Origin: an uncultured Collinsella sp.
GTDB lineage: Bacteria; Actinomycetota; Coriobacteriia; Coriobacteriales; Coriobacteriaceae
DNA length: 64,000 nucleotides
Assembly: GCA_900540895.1 (NCBI GenBank)
Contig: UQHV01000004.1
Coordinates: 59,415 to 123,414, forward strand
Reading direction: 5' to 3'
Of this stretch, positions 24,691-32,797 are shown piece after piece. A program made the position numbers and the translations under genes. The notes under the pieces were generated by a model. That model saw only the letters and a program-made list of their open reading frames with translations, ran no database searches and was not told the DNA's origin. Position 1 is the stretch's first letter. The number at the start of each line of letters is the position of its first letter.

Positions 24691-25470
24691 CTAGAACAGG
24701 AAGCCGATGGCGATGAGGGCGATGCTGACGATGAGTACGGCGATGTCCAGGCCCTTGATGGGGTAGCGCTTGTACGAGCTGGCGCGCGTACGCAGATAGA
24801 AGCCGCGCTGTTCTGCCGCCAAGGCTGTGGCATCGGTCTTGCCCACGCTCGAGATGAGCAGTGGCACACACAGTGGCAGCATGAGCTTAAGCTTCTTGAT
24901 GGGGTTCTTGGTGTCGTACTCGACGCCGCGTGCGGTCTGCGCCTCCATGATGGCGTTCATCTCCTGACCAAACACCGGCACAAAGCGCAGCGCCGTGGTA
25001 AAGGTGAAGGCATAGCGATACGGCACGTGCAGCACCTCGACGCAGGCGTTGGCAAGGTCGTTGAGCTTGGTCACCATGAGCATGAGGATGAGTGGTAACG
25101 CCACGCCCAGCAGGCGCAGGCAGGCCTTCGATCCTGTGATGAGACCCGTGTCGGTGATAAAGTTCCACACCACGTTGCCATCGCGCATAAAGGCCAGCTG
25201 GAGCACCAGCATGATAAGCGCGAGCGGAATCAGCAACTTGAGCAGCGAGAGCAGACGGTCGATGACACCGGCATAGGCACCCAGCGCAAGGGTGAGTGCC
25301 AAAAAGCCCAACAGCGCCACGTAGGTGTCGGACAAGAAGATGCCGACGATGATGGCGGCGGCGAGGCCCAGTTTGACGACGGGGTTCAGGCGATGCAGTA
25401 GCGTATCGCCCGGCATGTAGTCGATGACGTTAACCACGGTGGACCATCTCCTTGGTAATTCGAACGACAT
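24691..25470 (-). CDS. ECF transporter T component (EcfT)
   Basis: 259 residues, integral membrane scaffold linking the ATPases to the substrate-binding S component. It has the two coupling-helix signatures A-x-x-A-R-G-V (EAQTARGVEYD) and A-x-x-Q-R-G-F (AAEQRGFYLRT), and several membrane helices beginning at VVKLGLAAAIIVGIFLSDTYV. It overlaps the ATPase gene by 41 nt and is the last gene of the operon, before a terminator. Confidence 0.92.
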   Translation of the reverse strand: MSFELPRRWSTVVNVIDYMPGDTLLHRLNPVVKLGLAAAIIVGIFLSDTYVALLGFLALTLALGAYAGVIDRLLSLLKLLIPLALIMLVLQLAFMRDGNVVWNFITDTGLITGSKACLRLLGVALPLILMLMVTKLNDLANACVEVLHVPYRYAFTFTTALRFVPVFGQEMNAIMEAQTARGVEYDTKNPIKKLKLMLPLCVPLLISSVGKTDATALAAEQRGFYLRTRASSYKRYPIKGLDIAVLIVSIALIAIGFLF

Positions 25471-27181
25471 CGGTGACCTCGCTCACCTGCGCAAAAGCGG
25501 GCGAGACGGAAGATGCCAGACGGCGCGAGAGTTCAATAACCTGGGGAGGCTCCACGTAGGCACGCCGCATGAGATCGATGTTCGAGAATAGCTCGTGCGT
25601 GCGGCCGCGGTCGAGGATGCGACCGTCGGCCATTACCACAATGCGCTCGGCAAAATCCGAGACGACTTCCATATCGTGGCAAACCATGATAACGGCGCAA
25701 CCGCGCTCGGCCATGGTGCGCACCGTTTCCATGACGGTCATGCACTCGCGGTAATCAAGGCCGCTCGTGGGCTCGTCGAGCACGACGATCTTGGGCTCAA
25801 CCACTACGACGGAGGCAAGCGCCACCATTTGTCGCTGACCGCGCGAGAGCGAGAAGGGCGCCTCGTCGGCCGGCAAGCCAAAGCGGTCGATGACGAGTTG
25901 GGCACGACGCAGAGCCTCGGCACGGTCCATGCCGCCAAGCTCCAAGCCAAAGGCGACCTCGTCGAGCACGGTGTCCTTGCAGATCTGGCGGTCGGGGTTT
26001 TGGAAGAGGGTCGCGACCTCGCGAGCGATGCGGCTCGTGGGAACGGCTGCGGTATCCAGTCCCGTGACGCGCACGCTGCCCGAGGCGGGCTTAAGCAGGC
26101 CTGTGAGCAGTTTGGTGAGCGTGGTCTTGCCGGCGCCGTTTTGGCCGACGATGCCCACGAGCTCGCCAGGATAGAGCGTCAGGCTAAGGTCGTGTACGGC
26201 GGCTCCGCCATTGGGATAGGCAAACTCAACATGGTCGAAGGTGAGTACGGGTTCGGCGTCCTTGGCATGAGGGCGCAACGACGGCGCATGCGGGGAACCG
26301 GCAGGCGCTTGGGCTTCGATGGCCGCGTGTGCGGGGTCGACGATGCCCGAAATCAGGCGCTCGGCCTCATCGACATCCAAGCAGGGGGTACCGCTTACCA
26401 GGCCATCGGCCTCGAGGCTATTGAAGATACGCGTGACGCGAGGGCAGTCGACGCCGATGGCACGGAGCTCGTCGGTATGCGCGAAGACCTCGTGTGGCTC
26501 GCCCTGCAGCGCGATTTCGCCATGGTTGAGCACGAGCACGCGGTTGCAGTACTCCGAGAGTAGGGCGACCTTTTGCTCAACGACGACGATGGTGATTCCA
26601 AGTGTGCGGTTTGCCTCACGCAGCGTCTCGAAGACCAGCGTGGAGCTGGCGGGGTCGAGTGCCGCGGTGGGCTCGTCGAGAACCAAGACGCGCGGACGCA
26701 TGGCGAGGATGGCGGCGATGGCCACCTTTTGCTTCTGTCCGCCCGAGAGGGTGGCGATCTCGCGGTCACGCAGGTCGCTGATGCCGACGGTCTCGAGCGT
26801 TTCGCTCAAGCGCTGCTCGATCTTGTCGTGGGGAACGCCAAAGTTCTCGAGGCCAAAGAGCATCTCGTCCTCGACGATCGAAGCGACCATCTGCGTGTCG
26901 ATATCCTGCAGCACGCTGCCGACGATTTGCGACACGTCGGTCAGCGAGACCTCGCAGGTGTCGTGGCCGTCAACCATGACGGACCCAAAGAACGTGCCGG
27001 TGTAGTGGTGGGGCACGGCACCTGACAGGCCGGCGGCAAGCGTGGACTTGCCGGCGCCCGAGGGCCCGATGATGCCGATGAAATCTCCCTTGTTCACGCT
27101 GAGCGAAATGTGGCTGAGCGTCTGCTCGGTCTGCGTGCCATAGGAGAACGAGACATCGTCGACGTTGATGATCGTTTCCAT
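25430..27181 (-). CDS. ECF transporter ATPase, two ABC domains in one chain (EcfA-EcfA')
   Basis: 583 residues containing two complete ABC modules. First: Walker A GPSGAGKSTLA near residue 40, signature LSGGQKQKVAIA, Walker B RVLVLDEPTAALDP. Second: GQNGAGKTTLTKLL, SLSRGQRQMVALA (signature variant LSRGQ), KIVVLDEPTSGLDY. The two halves are joined by a Pro/Ala-rich linker near residue 300. It energises the ECF transporter with the adjacent EcfT. The S component upstream is preceded by a Trp-codon leader, so the unit is probably a dedicated tryptophan transporter rather than a shared module. Confidence 0.92.
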   Translation of the reverse strand: METIINVDDVSFSYGTQTEQTLSHISLSVNKGDFIGIIGPSGAGKSTLAAGLSGAVPHHYTGTFFGSVMVDGHDTCEVSLTDVSQIVGSVLQDIDTQMVASIVEDEMLFGLENFGVPHDKIEQRLSETLETVGISDLRDREIATLSGGQKQKVAIAAILAMRPRVLVLDEPTAALDPASSTLVFETLREANRTLGITIVVVEQKVALLSEYCNRVLVLNHGEIALQGEPHEVFAHTDELRAIGVDCPRVTRIFNSLEADGLVSGTPCLDVDEAERLISGIVDPAHAAIEAQAPAGSPHAPSLRPHAKDAEPVLTFDHVEFAYPNGGAAVHDLSLTLYPGELVGIVGQNGAGKTTLTKLLTGLLKPASGSVRVTGLDTAAVPTSRIAREVATLFQNPDRQICKDTVLDEVAFGLELGGMDRAEALRRAQLVIDRFGLPADEAPFSLSRGQRQMVALASVVVVEPKIVVLDEPTSGLDYRECMTVMETVRTMAERGCAVIMVCHDMEVVSDFAERIVVMADGRILDRGRTHELFSNIDLMRRAYVEPPQVIELSRRLASSVSPAFAQVSEVTDVVRITKEMVHRG

Positions 27182-27201
27182 GGATACCTTTCATAGTCAT
27201 T

Positions 27202-27237
27202 GGACGTTCTTAAATGACCAGTCTTTTAAGAACGTCC
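27202..27237. repeat. Hairpin upstream of ecfA
   Basis: GGACGTTCTTAAA (27202-27214) / TTTAAGAACGTCC (27225-27237), 13 bp perfect, loop TGACCAGTCT. It starts 21 nt upstream of the ecfA start codon and could affect its translation or be a processing site within the operon. Confidence 0.6.
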
Positions 27238-27284
27238 CCAAAAGCTCGTTGTTTGGGACAGTCTTTGGTGGTGAAGCACGGAGA

Positions 27285-27385
27285 CGGCTTTACGAGGGGC
27301 CCCAGGTTGGCGCGAAAGAGGAGCGAAGCGTACTTGGGTACGCGAGCGACGAATTAACGCCAAGATGGGGTGGCTCGTAAAGCCG
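27285..27385 (+). repeat. Structured repeat family 1, copy B (possible ncRNA)
   Basis: Outer stem CGGCTTTACGAG (27285-27296) / CTCGTAAAGCCG (27374-27385). Then CCCCA/TGGGG, a GG/GA internal loop, TTGGCG/CGCCAA, conserved GAAAGAGGAG, apical GCGTAC/GTACGC, and CGACGAATTAA. Same architecture as copies A and C with different paired bases. It sits between the S-component gene and ecfA, opposite in sense to that operon. Confidence 0.75.
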
Positions 27386-27391
27386 AGCGGG

Positions 27392-27964
27392 TTAGTTGAG
27401 CCTAAGGGCCTTCTGGATGGGCAGGTAGAGGGCGCCGACCAGAATGGCGTTAAAGACGGCGGTCATGGCAACGACGGGCAGCATGGCGGCGGCGAGCTCG
27501 CCTACCACGCCGAGCATGGCCATCTTGATGACCATGAAGATGACGCCGGAGGCAAATGTGGTCAGGAAGGTTGCGACAATGGCGATGGCGGGCTTGATTT
27601 GACCGTTCTTGCCGGCGGCGTTGACGATGCCGGCCATGAGCATGGCGGCGATGCCCTCGGCGGCAAAATCGACGAACGGCGAAGTGGTGGTGATCTGGAT
27701 CACGGCAGCCGAGATGAGGCCGATGACGAGCGCCTGGCCGATGTTGGGGCGAACGACCAGGATGGTGAGGCAGAAGGCCGAGATGATGAACTCGGGGCTG
27801 ATCATGCCGCCCGAGATGCCCGAGATGGCCTTGCCGACGGTGAAGTTGAGGATGAAGCCGGCGGCGAGCAGGATGGCAAGCAGGACGAGGGCGCGGACAT
27901 CGAGTTTGCCACGGTCGGCGGTCTGGACGGTGCGGGGCTGGGTGGCGGTGGTGTTCTGAGACAT
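27392..27964 (-). CDS. ECF S component, probable tryptophan-binding (TrpP-like)
   Basis: 190 residues, about six membrane helices after a polar N-terminus (MSQNTTATQPRTVQTADRGK). The sequence TTTSPFVDFAAEGIAAML, GQIKPAIAIVATFLTTFASG and AAMLPVVAMTAVFNAILVG resembles the TrpP family. The ATG at 27964 follows AAAGGA. First structural gene of the S-A-T operon. A leader peptide with three consecutive Trp codons and an intrinsic terminator lie upstream, strongly supporting tryptophan as substrate. The assignment rests more on that leader than on sequence similarity, which I judged by eye. Confidence 0.8.
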   Translation of the reverse strand: MSQNTTATQPRTVQTADRGKLDVRALVLLAILLAAGFILNFTVGKAISGISGGMISPEFIISAFCLTILVVRPNIGQALVIGLISAAVIQITTTSPFVDFAAEGIAAMLMAGIVNAAGKNGQIKPAIAIVATFLTTFASGVIFMVIKMAMLGVVGELAAAMLPVVAMTAVFNAILVGALYLPIQKALRLN

Positions 27965-28041
27965 GGTGAAAATCCTTTTGGAATGGGAGTGCAAGAGAAA
28001 AGCGGAGGCGCGTGATGCGAATGCGATCGGGCTCGAGATAG

Positions 28042-28073
28042 AAAAAGGCCCCCGGTCGAAACCGGAGGCCTTC
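28042..28073 (-). terminator. Attenuator terminator before the trp ECF operon
   Basis: On the minus strand AAGGCC(T)CCGGT, loop TTCG, ACCGGGGGCCTTTTTC: a GC-rich stem followed by five T residues, 36 nt after the leader peptide stop and about 80 nt before the S-component start. In the classical model, ribosome stalling at the Trp codons prevents it from forming. Confidence 0.85.
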
Positions 28074-28108
28074 CAATCACCTAGAGCGCAAAAACAGGCG
28101 TGAGGGAC

Positions 28109-28177
28109 TCACTGTCGACCGATCGTATTCGCATCACGCCACCACCAGTTGTTAAGAGACTTCATCGTGTTCTTCAT
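28109..28177 (-). CDS. Trp leader peptide (22 residues, three tandem Trp codons)
   Basis: Reading from 28177 on the minus strand, an AAAGGAG ribosome binding site nine bases upstream is followed by ATG and the peptide MKNTMKSLNNWWWRDANTIG, then Arg-Gln and TGA. Three consecutive TGG codons are otherwise very rare and mark a ribosome-mediated attenuator. The segment right after them (GGCGTGA) can pair with TCACGCC 25 nt later, giving the expected 1:2 hairpin that a stalled ribosome would disrupt. The gene it controls is the TrpP-like ECF operon. Confidence 0.85.
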   Translation of the reverse strand: MKNTMKSLNNWWWRDANTIGRQ

Positions 28178-28235
28178 GTCGGTGGCTCCTTTCGTGATGC
28201 CATGGCGCGGTCGCACCTAGTTGCTGTTGCGCTGC

Positions 28236-28241
28236 ACTATA
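28236..28241 (-). promoter_or_regulatory. Predicted extended -10 box of the trp ECF operon
   Basis: Minus strand TGTTATAGT: a TATAGT hexamer with TG one base upstream, 59 nt before the leader peptide start. No good -35 is visible. Confidence 0.45.
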
Positions 28242-28318
28242 ACACAGCAAAGTGTGTGCGGGGAAATCTTTTTTGAAAAGATTTCAAGCGGGTTTCCCGC
28301 CGGTCAAAAGGCTGGTTA

Positions 28319-28351
28319 AGCGGGCGAGGTGACTCATGTGCCCCGCCCGCT
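28319..28351 (-). terminator. Possible terminator after the C69 peptidase gene
   Basis: AGCGGGCG / CGCCCGCT stem with a long loop, 20 nt after the stop on the minus strand. A second A/T hairpin (AAATCTTTT/AAAAGATTT) lies about 35 nt further on. T tails are weak. Confidence 0.5.
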
Positions 28352-28370
28352 CAGCTAGGACATGAGGGTC

Positions 28371-30173
28371 TTAGGCCTTCTTGCGACGATAGATCACGTA
28401 GACGCAGACACCGATGATGACGACGGCGCCAACGGCCATGGCGGCCATGTTGTTGCCCTCGGACTTCTCCTCGGTGACCTCTTCCTCTTCGGCCTCTGGC
28501 TCGGTCACGTCCTCATCGGAAAGGGCCTCGTCGGCGTAGGTGATGGATTCGACCAGGCAGTCGTTGTCGGCATCGTAGTCGCTCGGGACGAACTCCTCGG
28601 AGAAATCGCCCTCCTTGAGGTAGTCGCGCATCTCCTCGAGCATGGCCTTGCACTTAACATAGGTGTTCTTGGTTGCAGCCTTGCCGGCCTTGTTGGCCAG
28701 GGCGGTACGGGCCTCGGTGCCTTCTTCGGCCTGCATGGCCTCGTCGACGGTCAGGTTCTGCTCGATGAGTTCCTTCTGCAGGGCGTCGAGATAGGCGCGG
28801 ACGCCGGTGGCGCAGTGGTCGCGGTTCTCATAGGCGAGCGTGTTGATGTCCATGAGGACGTAGTTGATGGAGTTCTTGGGCTCCTCGTTGTTCACGACGT
28901 CTTCCTCTTCGCAGTGATCGAAGGAGACATCCTGATCGCTGAAGTAGGGGCTGACCTCGGTGAGCAGTGCGGAGTAGAAGGGGATGGCGACGGAGAATTC
29001 GGCGTTGGAGAGCATCTCCCACTGAATGGTCGCGATCTCGGGGTCCATGCCCTGACGGATCTGGAAGGTGTGGATCTCGGTGTTGCGGTTGGAGCCGATG
29101 GCATAGGCGCCGTCGGTGTTGGCGTTGAGGCCGGCGACATTCTCGCCGCGAGCGGCGAAGGAACGAATCATCTCAAAGGTGTTCCAGTCGGACTTGCCGG
29201 GCTGGAAGAACAGCGGCTGCATCTCGTGGACCAGGGCGCCGGTCGTGGCGCGAGCCTCTTCGCGCTCGTCCTTGACGATCTCGTAGTCGGTGCCCTCGGC
29301 AAGCGGAGCCATGAAGTAATCACGACCCTGGATATAGCGCGACCACTGGTGCATACCGGCCTCGCTAATCTCCTCGCCGTAGGTCTTGGCGACGTCGAAC
29401 TTGCCGTCGGTGTACTCGGCAAAGCCCTTCTCCTTAGGCATGGACTCGATGCCTTCGGAATGGAGACAGTTCTCGGTGTCATCGAGGTCGACGTTATAGG
29501 TGAGGTTGCCGATGTTGGGGTTGAGCGAGGCGATGTCATCGGCGAGCTTCATAGCAATCCACTGATGGCCGGAAAGCGCGGCGAACAACCAGGTCTCGGT
29601 GCTGTCGGCGATGATGATCTGGTCGTTGGAGCAGACGCCCTGCTCGTCGATCAGGCTGCCGATGAGCTCGACGCCCTCGCGGGCCGTGGCGCTCTCGCCC
29701 AGGATGACGCTGGCATAGCTGTATTCGCCAATGCCAGTCTCCTCGGTGATGGGGTCGGCCTCTTCGGCCTTCTCGTTATAGGAGGTGCTCAGCGTGGCAG
29801 AGCAGGAGACGCCCTTCTCGTTGATGCCTGCCTCGGAATATGCGTCGTAGCGATCTTCCCACTGCGAGGGGTTGTCGCGAACGAAGGTGTAGCGGTAGGT
29901 TGCGCCCTTGGACTTGTACTCAAAACCGGACTCGACCGAGGTGTACTCGTTGCCGTCCTTGTGTGCGGGCTCAATGCCAAAGTGCTTGACATAGCGCGGA
30001 CCGAAGTCCTCGGAACGGCCGTAGTACGTGTTGCCGTCTGCCGTGAGCTTGCTGCCCATGTAGATCTGGGTGCAGGCGAGTGCCGAAGTCGGCATGGCCA
30101 TGATGGCCGCTGCTCCAAACGCAAGGCCGCAGCCGAGCTTCTTGAGCGTGTTGACAGGATGAGTAAACCTCAT
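28371..30173 (-). CDS. Secreted, membrane-anchored C69-family dipeptidase
   Basis: 600 residues from the ATG at 30173, preceded by GGAGGG; an in-frame extension to 30233 is rejected. Signal segment LGCGLAFGAAAIMAMPTSALA leads to the Ntn-hydrolase nucleophile Cys in ALACTQIYMG, as in peptidase family U34/C69 (PepD). Family motifs YYGRSEDFGPRYVKH, GVSCSATLSTSYNEKA, and NRNTEIHTFQIRQGMDPEIA are present. The C-terminus has a long Glu-rich stretch (EPEAEEEEVTEEKSEG), a membrane helix (MAAMAVGAVVIIGVCVYVIY) and RRKKA, so it is displayed on the outer surface. It probably trims dipeptides from extracellular peptides. Confidence 0.85.
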   Translation of the reverse strand: MRFTHPVNTLKKLGCGLAFGAAAIMAMPTSALACTQIYMGSKLTADGNTYYGRSEDFGPRYVKHFGIEPAHKDGNEYTSVESGFEYKSKGATYRYTFVRDNPSQWEDRYDAYSEAGINEKGVSCSATLSTSYNEKAEEADPITEETGIGEYSYASVILGESATAREGVELIGSLIDEQGVCSNDQIIIADSTETWLFAALSGHQWIAMKLADDIASLNPNIGNLTYNVDLDDTENCLHSEGIESMPKEKGFAEYTDGKFDVAKTYGEEISEAGMHQWSRYIQGRDYFMAPLAEGTDYEIVKDEREEARATTGALVHEMQPLFFQPGKSDWNTFEMIRSFAARGENVAGLNANTDGAYAIGSNRNTEIHTFQIRQGMDPEIATIQWEMLSNAEFSVAIPFYSALLTEVSPYFSDQDVSFDHCEEEDVVNNEEPKNSINYVLMDINTLAYENRDHCATGVRAYLDALQKELIEQNLTVDEAMQAEEGTEARTALANKAGKAATKNTYVKCKAMLEEMRDYLKEGDFSEEFVPSDYDADNDCLVESITYADEALSDEDVTEPEAEEEEVTEEKSEGNNMAAMAVGAVVIIGVCVYVIYRRKKA

Positions 30174-30233
30174 AATCCCTCCCAACTGTTGAAACCCCGC
30201 GAAACCGTACGGAGTTTCAGCTAATAAATACAT

Positions 30234-30397
30234 CTATTAGCCTAAAGGAAGTGTAAAGAGTATTCACTCGACAACAGCTTTTACTCGATGAGCGTGTGGA
30301 AATATACGATGAACGGATAATAATACTCATTTTATGGCTTTAGTTAAATAAAGGCACCCTGCATTTACTGTAGCTGAATAAAGCATTAGACGGCGCT
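30234..30397. other. AT-rich intergenic stretch
   Basis: No gene or strong structure seen. Presumably holds the promoter of the minus-strand C69 peptidase gene; no convincing -35/-10 pair was found. Confidence 0.3.
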
Positions 30398-30448
30398 CAA
30401 AAAGAAAACTCTCCCGCTGTTTAGGATTTGCATAAACAGCGGGAGAGT
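30398..30448 (-). terminator. Terminator after the lipid kinase operon
   Basis: ACTCTCCCGCTGTTTA (30408-30423) / TAAACAGCGGGAGAGT (30433-30448), 16 bp perfect; on the minus strand it is followed by a T-rich tail. Confidence 0.9.
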
Positions 30449-30481
30449 CGATAACTGGATGAATATCATACCAATGTGGAA

Positions 30482-30574
30482 TTACTTCTTCCGGCGGTGG
30501 ATCACGTTGATCGCATAGCCGACGAGCATGGCCAAAACGATGACGATAAAGCCGAGCAGGGGATTGTCGTTCAT
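30482..30574 (-). CDS. 30-residue single-pass membrane peptide
   Basis: ATG at 30574 with AGGAGG seven bases upstream. The product is MNDNPLLGFIVIVLAMLVGY then AINVIHRRKK: one membrane helix with a basic C-terminal tail (positive-inside, N-out). It starts 10 nt after the lipid kinase stop on the same strand and precedes the operon terminator. Very probably a real small protein in that operon; function unknown. Confidence 0.65.
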   Translation of the reverse strand: MNDNPLLGFIVIVLAMLVGYAINVIHRRKK

Positions 30575-30583
30575 GAGGTCCTC

Positions 30584-31501
30584 CTATTTTCCGAGCGGTG
30601 AGAATTCGTCGACGATGAGGTCGAGGCATTGCGGAAGTGCGCGGGCACCAAAGACGCCCGAGTTGCTGGAGATGATCTCGCCATCGAACTGCATGCCCAG
30701 CGACGGGGTGCAGGTGATCTTGGCTTCCTTGGTCTGGATGATCTTGAACTGCGGGCGCCCGAGTACCTTGCCGGCGGGGTCAAGCGCAGCGGTGATCACG
30801 GTAGGCAGCAGCTGCACGGTGCGCACGGGTTCGATGACCGCAATGTCGACCATGCCATCGTTCATGCGGCAGTCGGGGAACAGGTTGATGTCGTTTTGGA
30901 TGACCGAGGTGTTGCCGGCCATGCAGCAGATGCCGTCGAGCTCCTCGACAATGCCGTCATGCTCAATCGTAAAGTGCGCTACCGTAGGGTTGGGCGTGGC
31001 GAGCGCAGAGAGGAAGTAGGCGATCTCGCCGATGTCGTTTTTGGTGGGGGCGGCCTTCATCATGATCTCGGCGTCGAAGCCCGAGCCGGCGATGATGATG
31101 AAGCCGTGGCGCTTCTCGTTGCCGTTCTCGTCGAGCCAAAAGAGCTCGCCCATGTCGACTTTGACCGTGCGACCGGCACGGCAGGCCTTGGCGAGCGCCG
31201 CCGCCTCGGGGGCATTGCCGATGTTGTTGAAGAACAGGCAGGCCGTACCGGAGGGGAAGACGAGCGTGGGGACACCGCATCCGCGCATCTGGTCGAGCAC
31301 GTTGGAGACAGTGCCGTCGCCGCCCGAAACGACCACGCGGTCAAACTCGCGCACGTCTGCCACGGCGTCCTCGGGTTCCATGCCATCGCCGATAAAGCGC
31401 ATCACGACCTCGTCGCCGCCCTGTGCAAGGGCGTGCGTGAATGCGAAGATTTCATCTGAGCTGGGGCCCGATGCCGGGTTGTGGATGATAAGGCAGCGCA
31501 T
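30584..31501 (-). CDS. Diacylglycerol kinase-family lipid kinase
   Basis: 305 residues of the DAGK catalytic family (DgkB/YegS type). It opens MRCLIIHNPASGPSSDEIF and has the nucleotide motif VVVSGGDGTVSNVLDQ, LVFPSGTACLFFNN in place of the usual P-x-G-T-x-N-D-F, and a C-terminal MQFDGEIISSNSGV (D-G-E). The altered PSGTACLFFNN (family usually GTANDFA) is noteworthy and may change substrate. It likely phosphorylates a membrane lipid such as diacylglycerol. Co-transcribed with the 30-residue membrane peptide. Confidence 0.85.
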   Translation of the reverse strand: MRCLIIHNPASGPSSDEIFAFTHALAQGGDEVVMRFIGDGMEPEDAVADVREFDRVVVSGGDGTVSNVLDQMRGCGVPTLVFPSGTACLFFNNIGNAPEAAALAKACRAGRTVKVDMGELFWLDENGNEKRHGFIIIAGSGFDAEIMMKAAPTKNDIGEIAYFLSALATPNPTVAHFTIEHDGIVEELDGICCMAGNTSVIQNDINLFPDCRMNDGMVDIAVIEPVRTVQLLPTVITAALDPAGKVLGRPQFKIIQTKEAKITCTPSLGMQFDGEIISSNSGVFGARALPQCLDLIVDEFSPLGK

Positions 31502-31599
31502 ACTTACGTTCCCGTTCTGTGACTAACCGAGTATAGTTGTAAGGCAATGCCGATATCCTACCCGTGTTTTTCGGGCCTAACCTTATTCGATGGGTTGAT

Positions 31600-32733
31600 A
31601 TGTACATTTCCACACATCAGGCTCTGCTCGACTTTTGCCAGCGCGCCCGTGAGTTCGACGCGATTGCCGTCGATACCGAGTTTTTGCGCGAGCGCACGTT
31701 CCATCCGCGTCTATGTTTGGTTCAGATTGCCACCCCTGCTGAGAGCGTCGCGGTCGATCCCCTGGTAATCGACGACCTATCGCCGCTGGCCGAGCTTATG
31801 GCCGACGAGAGCGTGACCAAGGTCTTCCACGCGTGCTCGCAGGATATGGAGGTCATGCTCCATACTGTGGGCGTGCTGCCACGACCGATTTTCGATACGC
31901 AGGTCGCCGCCGCCTTTTTGGGCGAGCGCCAGCAGATTTCGTATGGCGCGCTTGTTCAGACGTTCTGCGGCGTATCGCTGCCCAAGACCGAGTCACTGAC
32001 CGACTGGTCGCGCCGCCCGCTGACCGATAAGCAGATTGAGTATGCGATCGATGACGTCAAGTACCTGATCGTCGCCTATACCGAGATGATGAGCCGCCTG
32101 CGCGAGCTGGGCCGTGTGGACTGGGTGCTCGACGAGCTGCGCCCGCTGGCTGACGAGTCGCACTATCGCGCCGATCGCCACGAGGCGTTCCGCAAGGTCA
32201 AGCGCATCAATTCGTGCAGCCGTCATCAGCTGGGTATCGCGCGCGAGCTCGCCGCCTGGCGCGAGGACCGCGCCGAGCGGCGCAACATCCCACGCAAGTG
32301 GGTCATGTCCGACGACACGCTGCTAGCGCTCGTTAAGCGCAATCCCGTGCGCGTTGAGGAGTTCCGTAGCATTCGCGGTACCGATCAATTGGGGGAGCGC
32401 GACGTGGACGGTGCGCTCATGGCCATCAAGCGCGGTGCGAGCTGTCCGCACGATCGCCTGCCGCTCTTGGTGCGCGGACATCGTCAGATTTCGCCGGAGC
32501 TGGAGAGCGTGACTGACCTTATGTATGCGCTTATCCGCCTGGTTGCCGAGCGCTCAGGCGTTGCGACCTCGGTCATTGCCTCGCGCGATGACCTGGCCGA
32601 CTACATTGAGCATCCCGAGCAGAGCCGCCTGCGCGAAGGTTGGCGCTTTGAGCTTGTGGGCTCGCGCCTGGACGATCTGCTTTCCGGCAATATGGGGTTG
32701 ACGGTGAAGGACGGCAAAATCGAGCTCCTGTAG
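31600..32733 (+). CDS. rnd: Ribonuclease D
   Basis: 377 residues. DEDDy 3'-5' exonuclease: Exo I IAVDTEFLRERTFHPRL, Exo II VFHACSQDMEVM, Exo III QIEYAIDDVKYLIVAY. An HRDC domain follows (ELAAWREDRAERRNIPRKWVM, then LLALVKRNPVRVEEF). Start uncertain: ATG at 31600 aligns with the family, while a GTG at 31564 is in frame; neither has a strong ribosome binding site. Matures tRNA and other stable RNA 3' ends. Confidence 0.92.
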   Translation: MYISTHQALLDFCQRAREFDAIAVDTEFLRERTFHPRLCLVQIATPAESVAVDPLVIDDLSPLAELMADESVTKVFHACSQDMEVMLHTVGVLPRPIFDTQVAAAFLGERQQISYGALVQTFCGVSLPKTESLTDWSRRPLTDKQIEYAIDDVKYLIVAYTEMMSRLRELGRVDWVLDELRPLADESHYRADRHEAFRKVKRINSCSRHQLGIARELAAWREDRAERRNIPRKWVMSDDTLLALVKRNPVRVEEFRSIRGTDQLGERDVDGALMAIKRGASCPHDRLPLLVRGHRQISPELESVTDLMYALIRLVAERSGVATSVIASRDDLADYIEHPEQSRLREGWRFELVGSRLDDLLSGNMGLTVKDGKIELL

Positions 32734-32797
32734 GGAAGCCTAGCCGGTTGAGTGGGTAAAATGCCTCCAACGTGTAACTCGACTCGGAGGAATTCGC

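Noticed and set aside
28362..30224. 620-codon plus-strand frame opposite the C69 peptidase
   Set aside because: Exact antisense of a gene with signal peptide, nucleophile Cys and family motifs; no ribosome binding site or homology.
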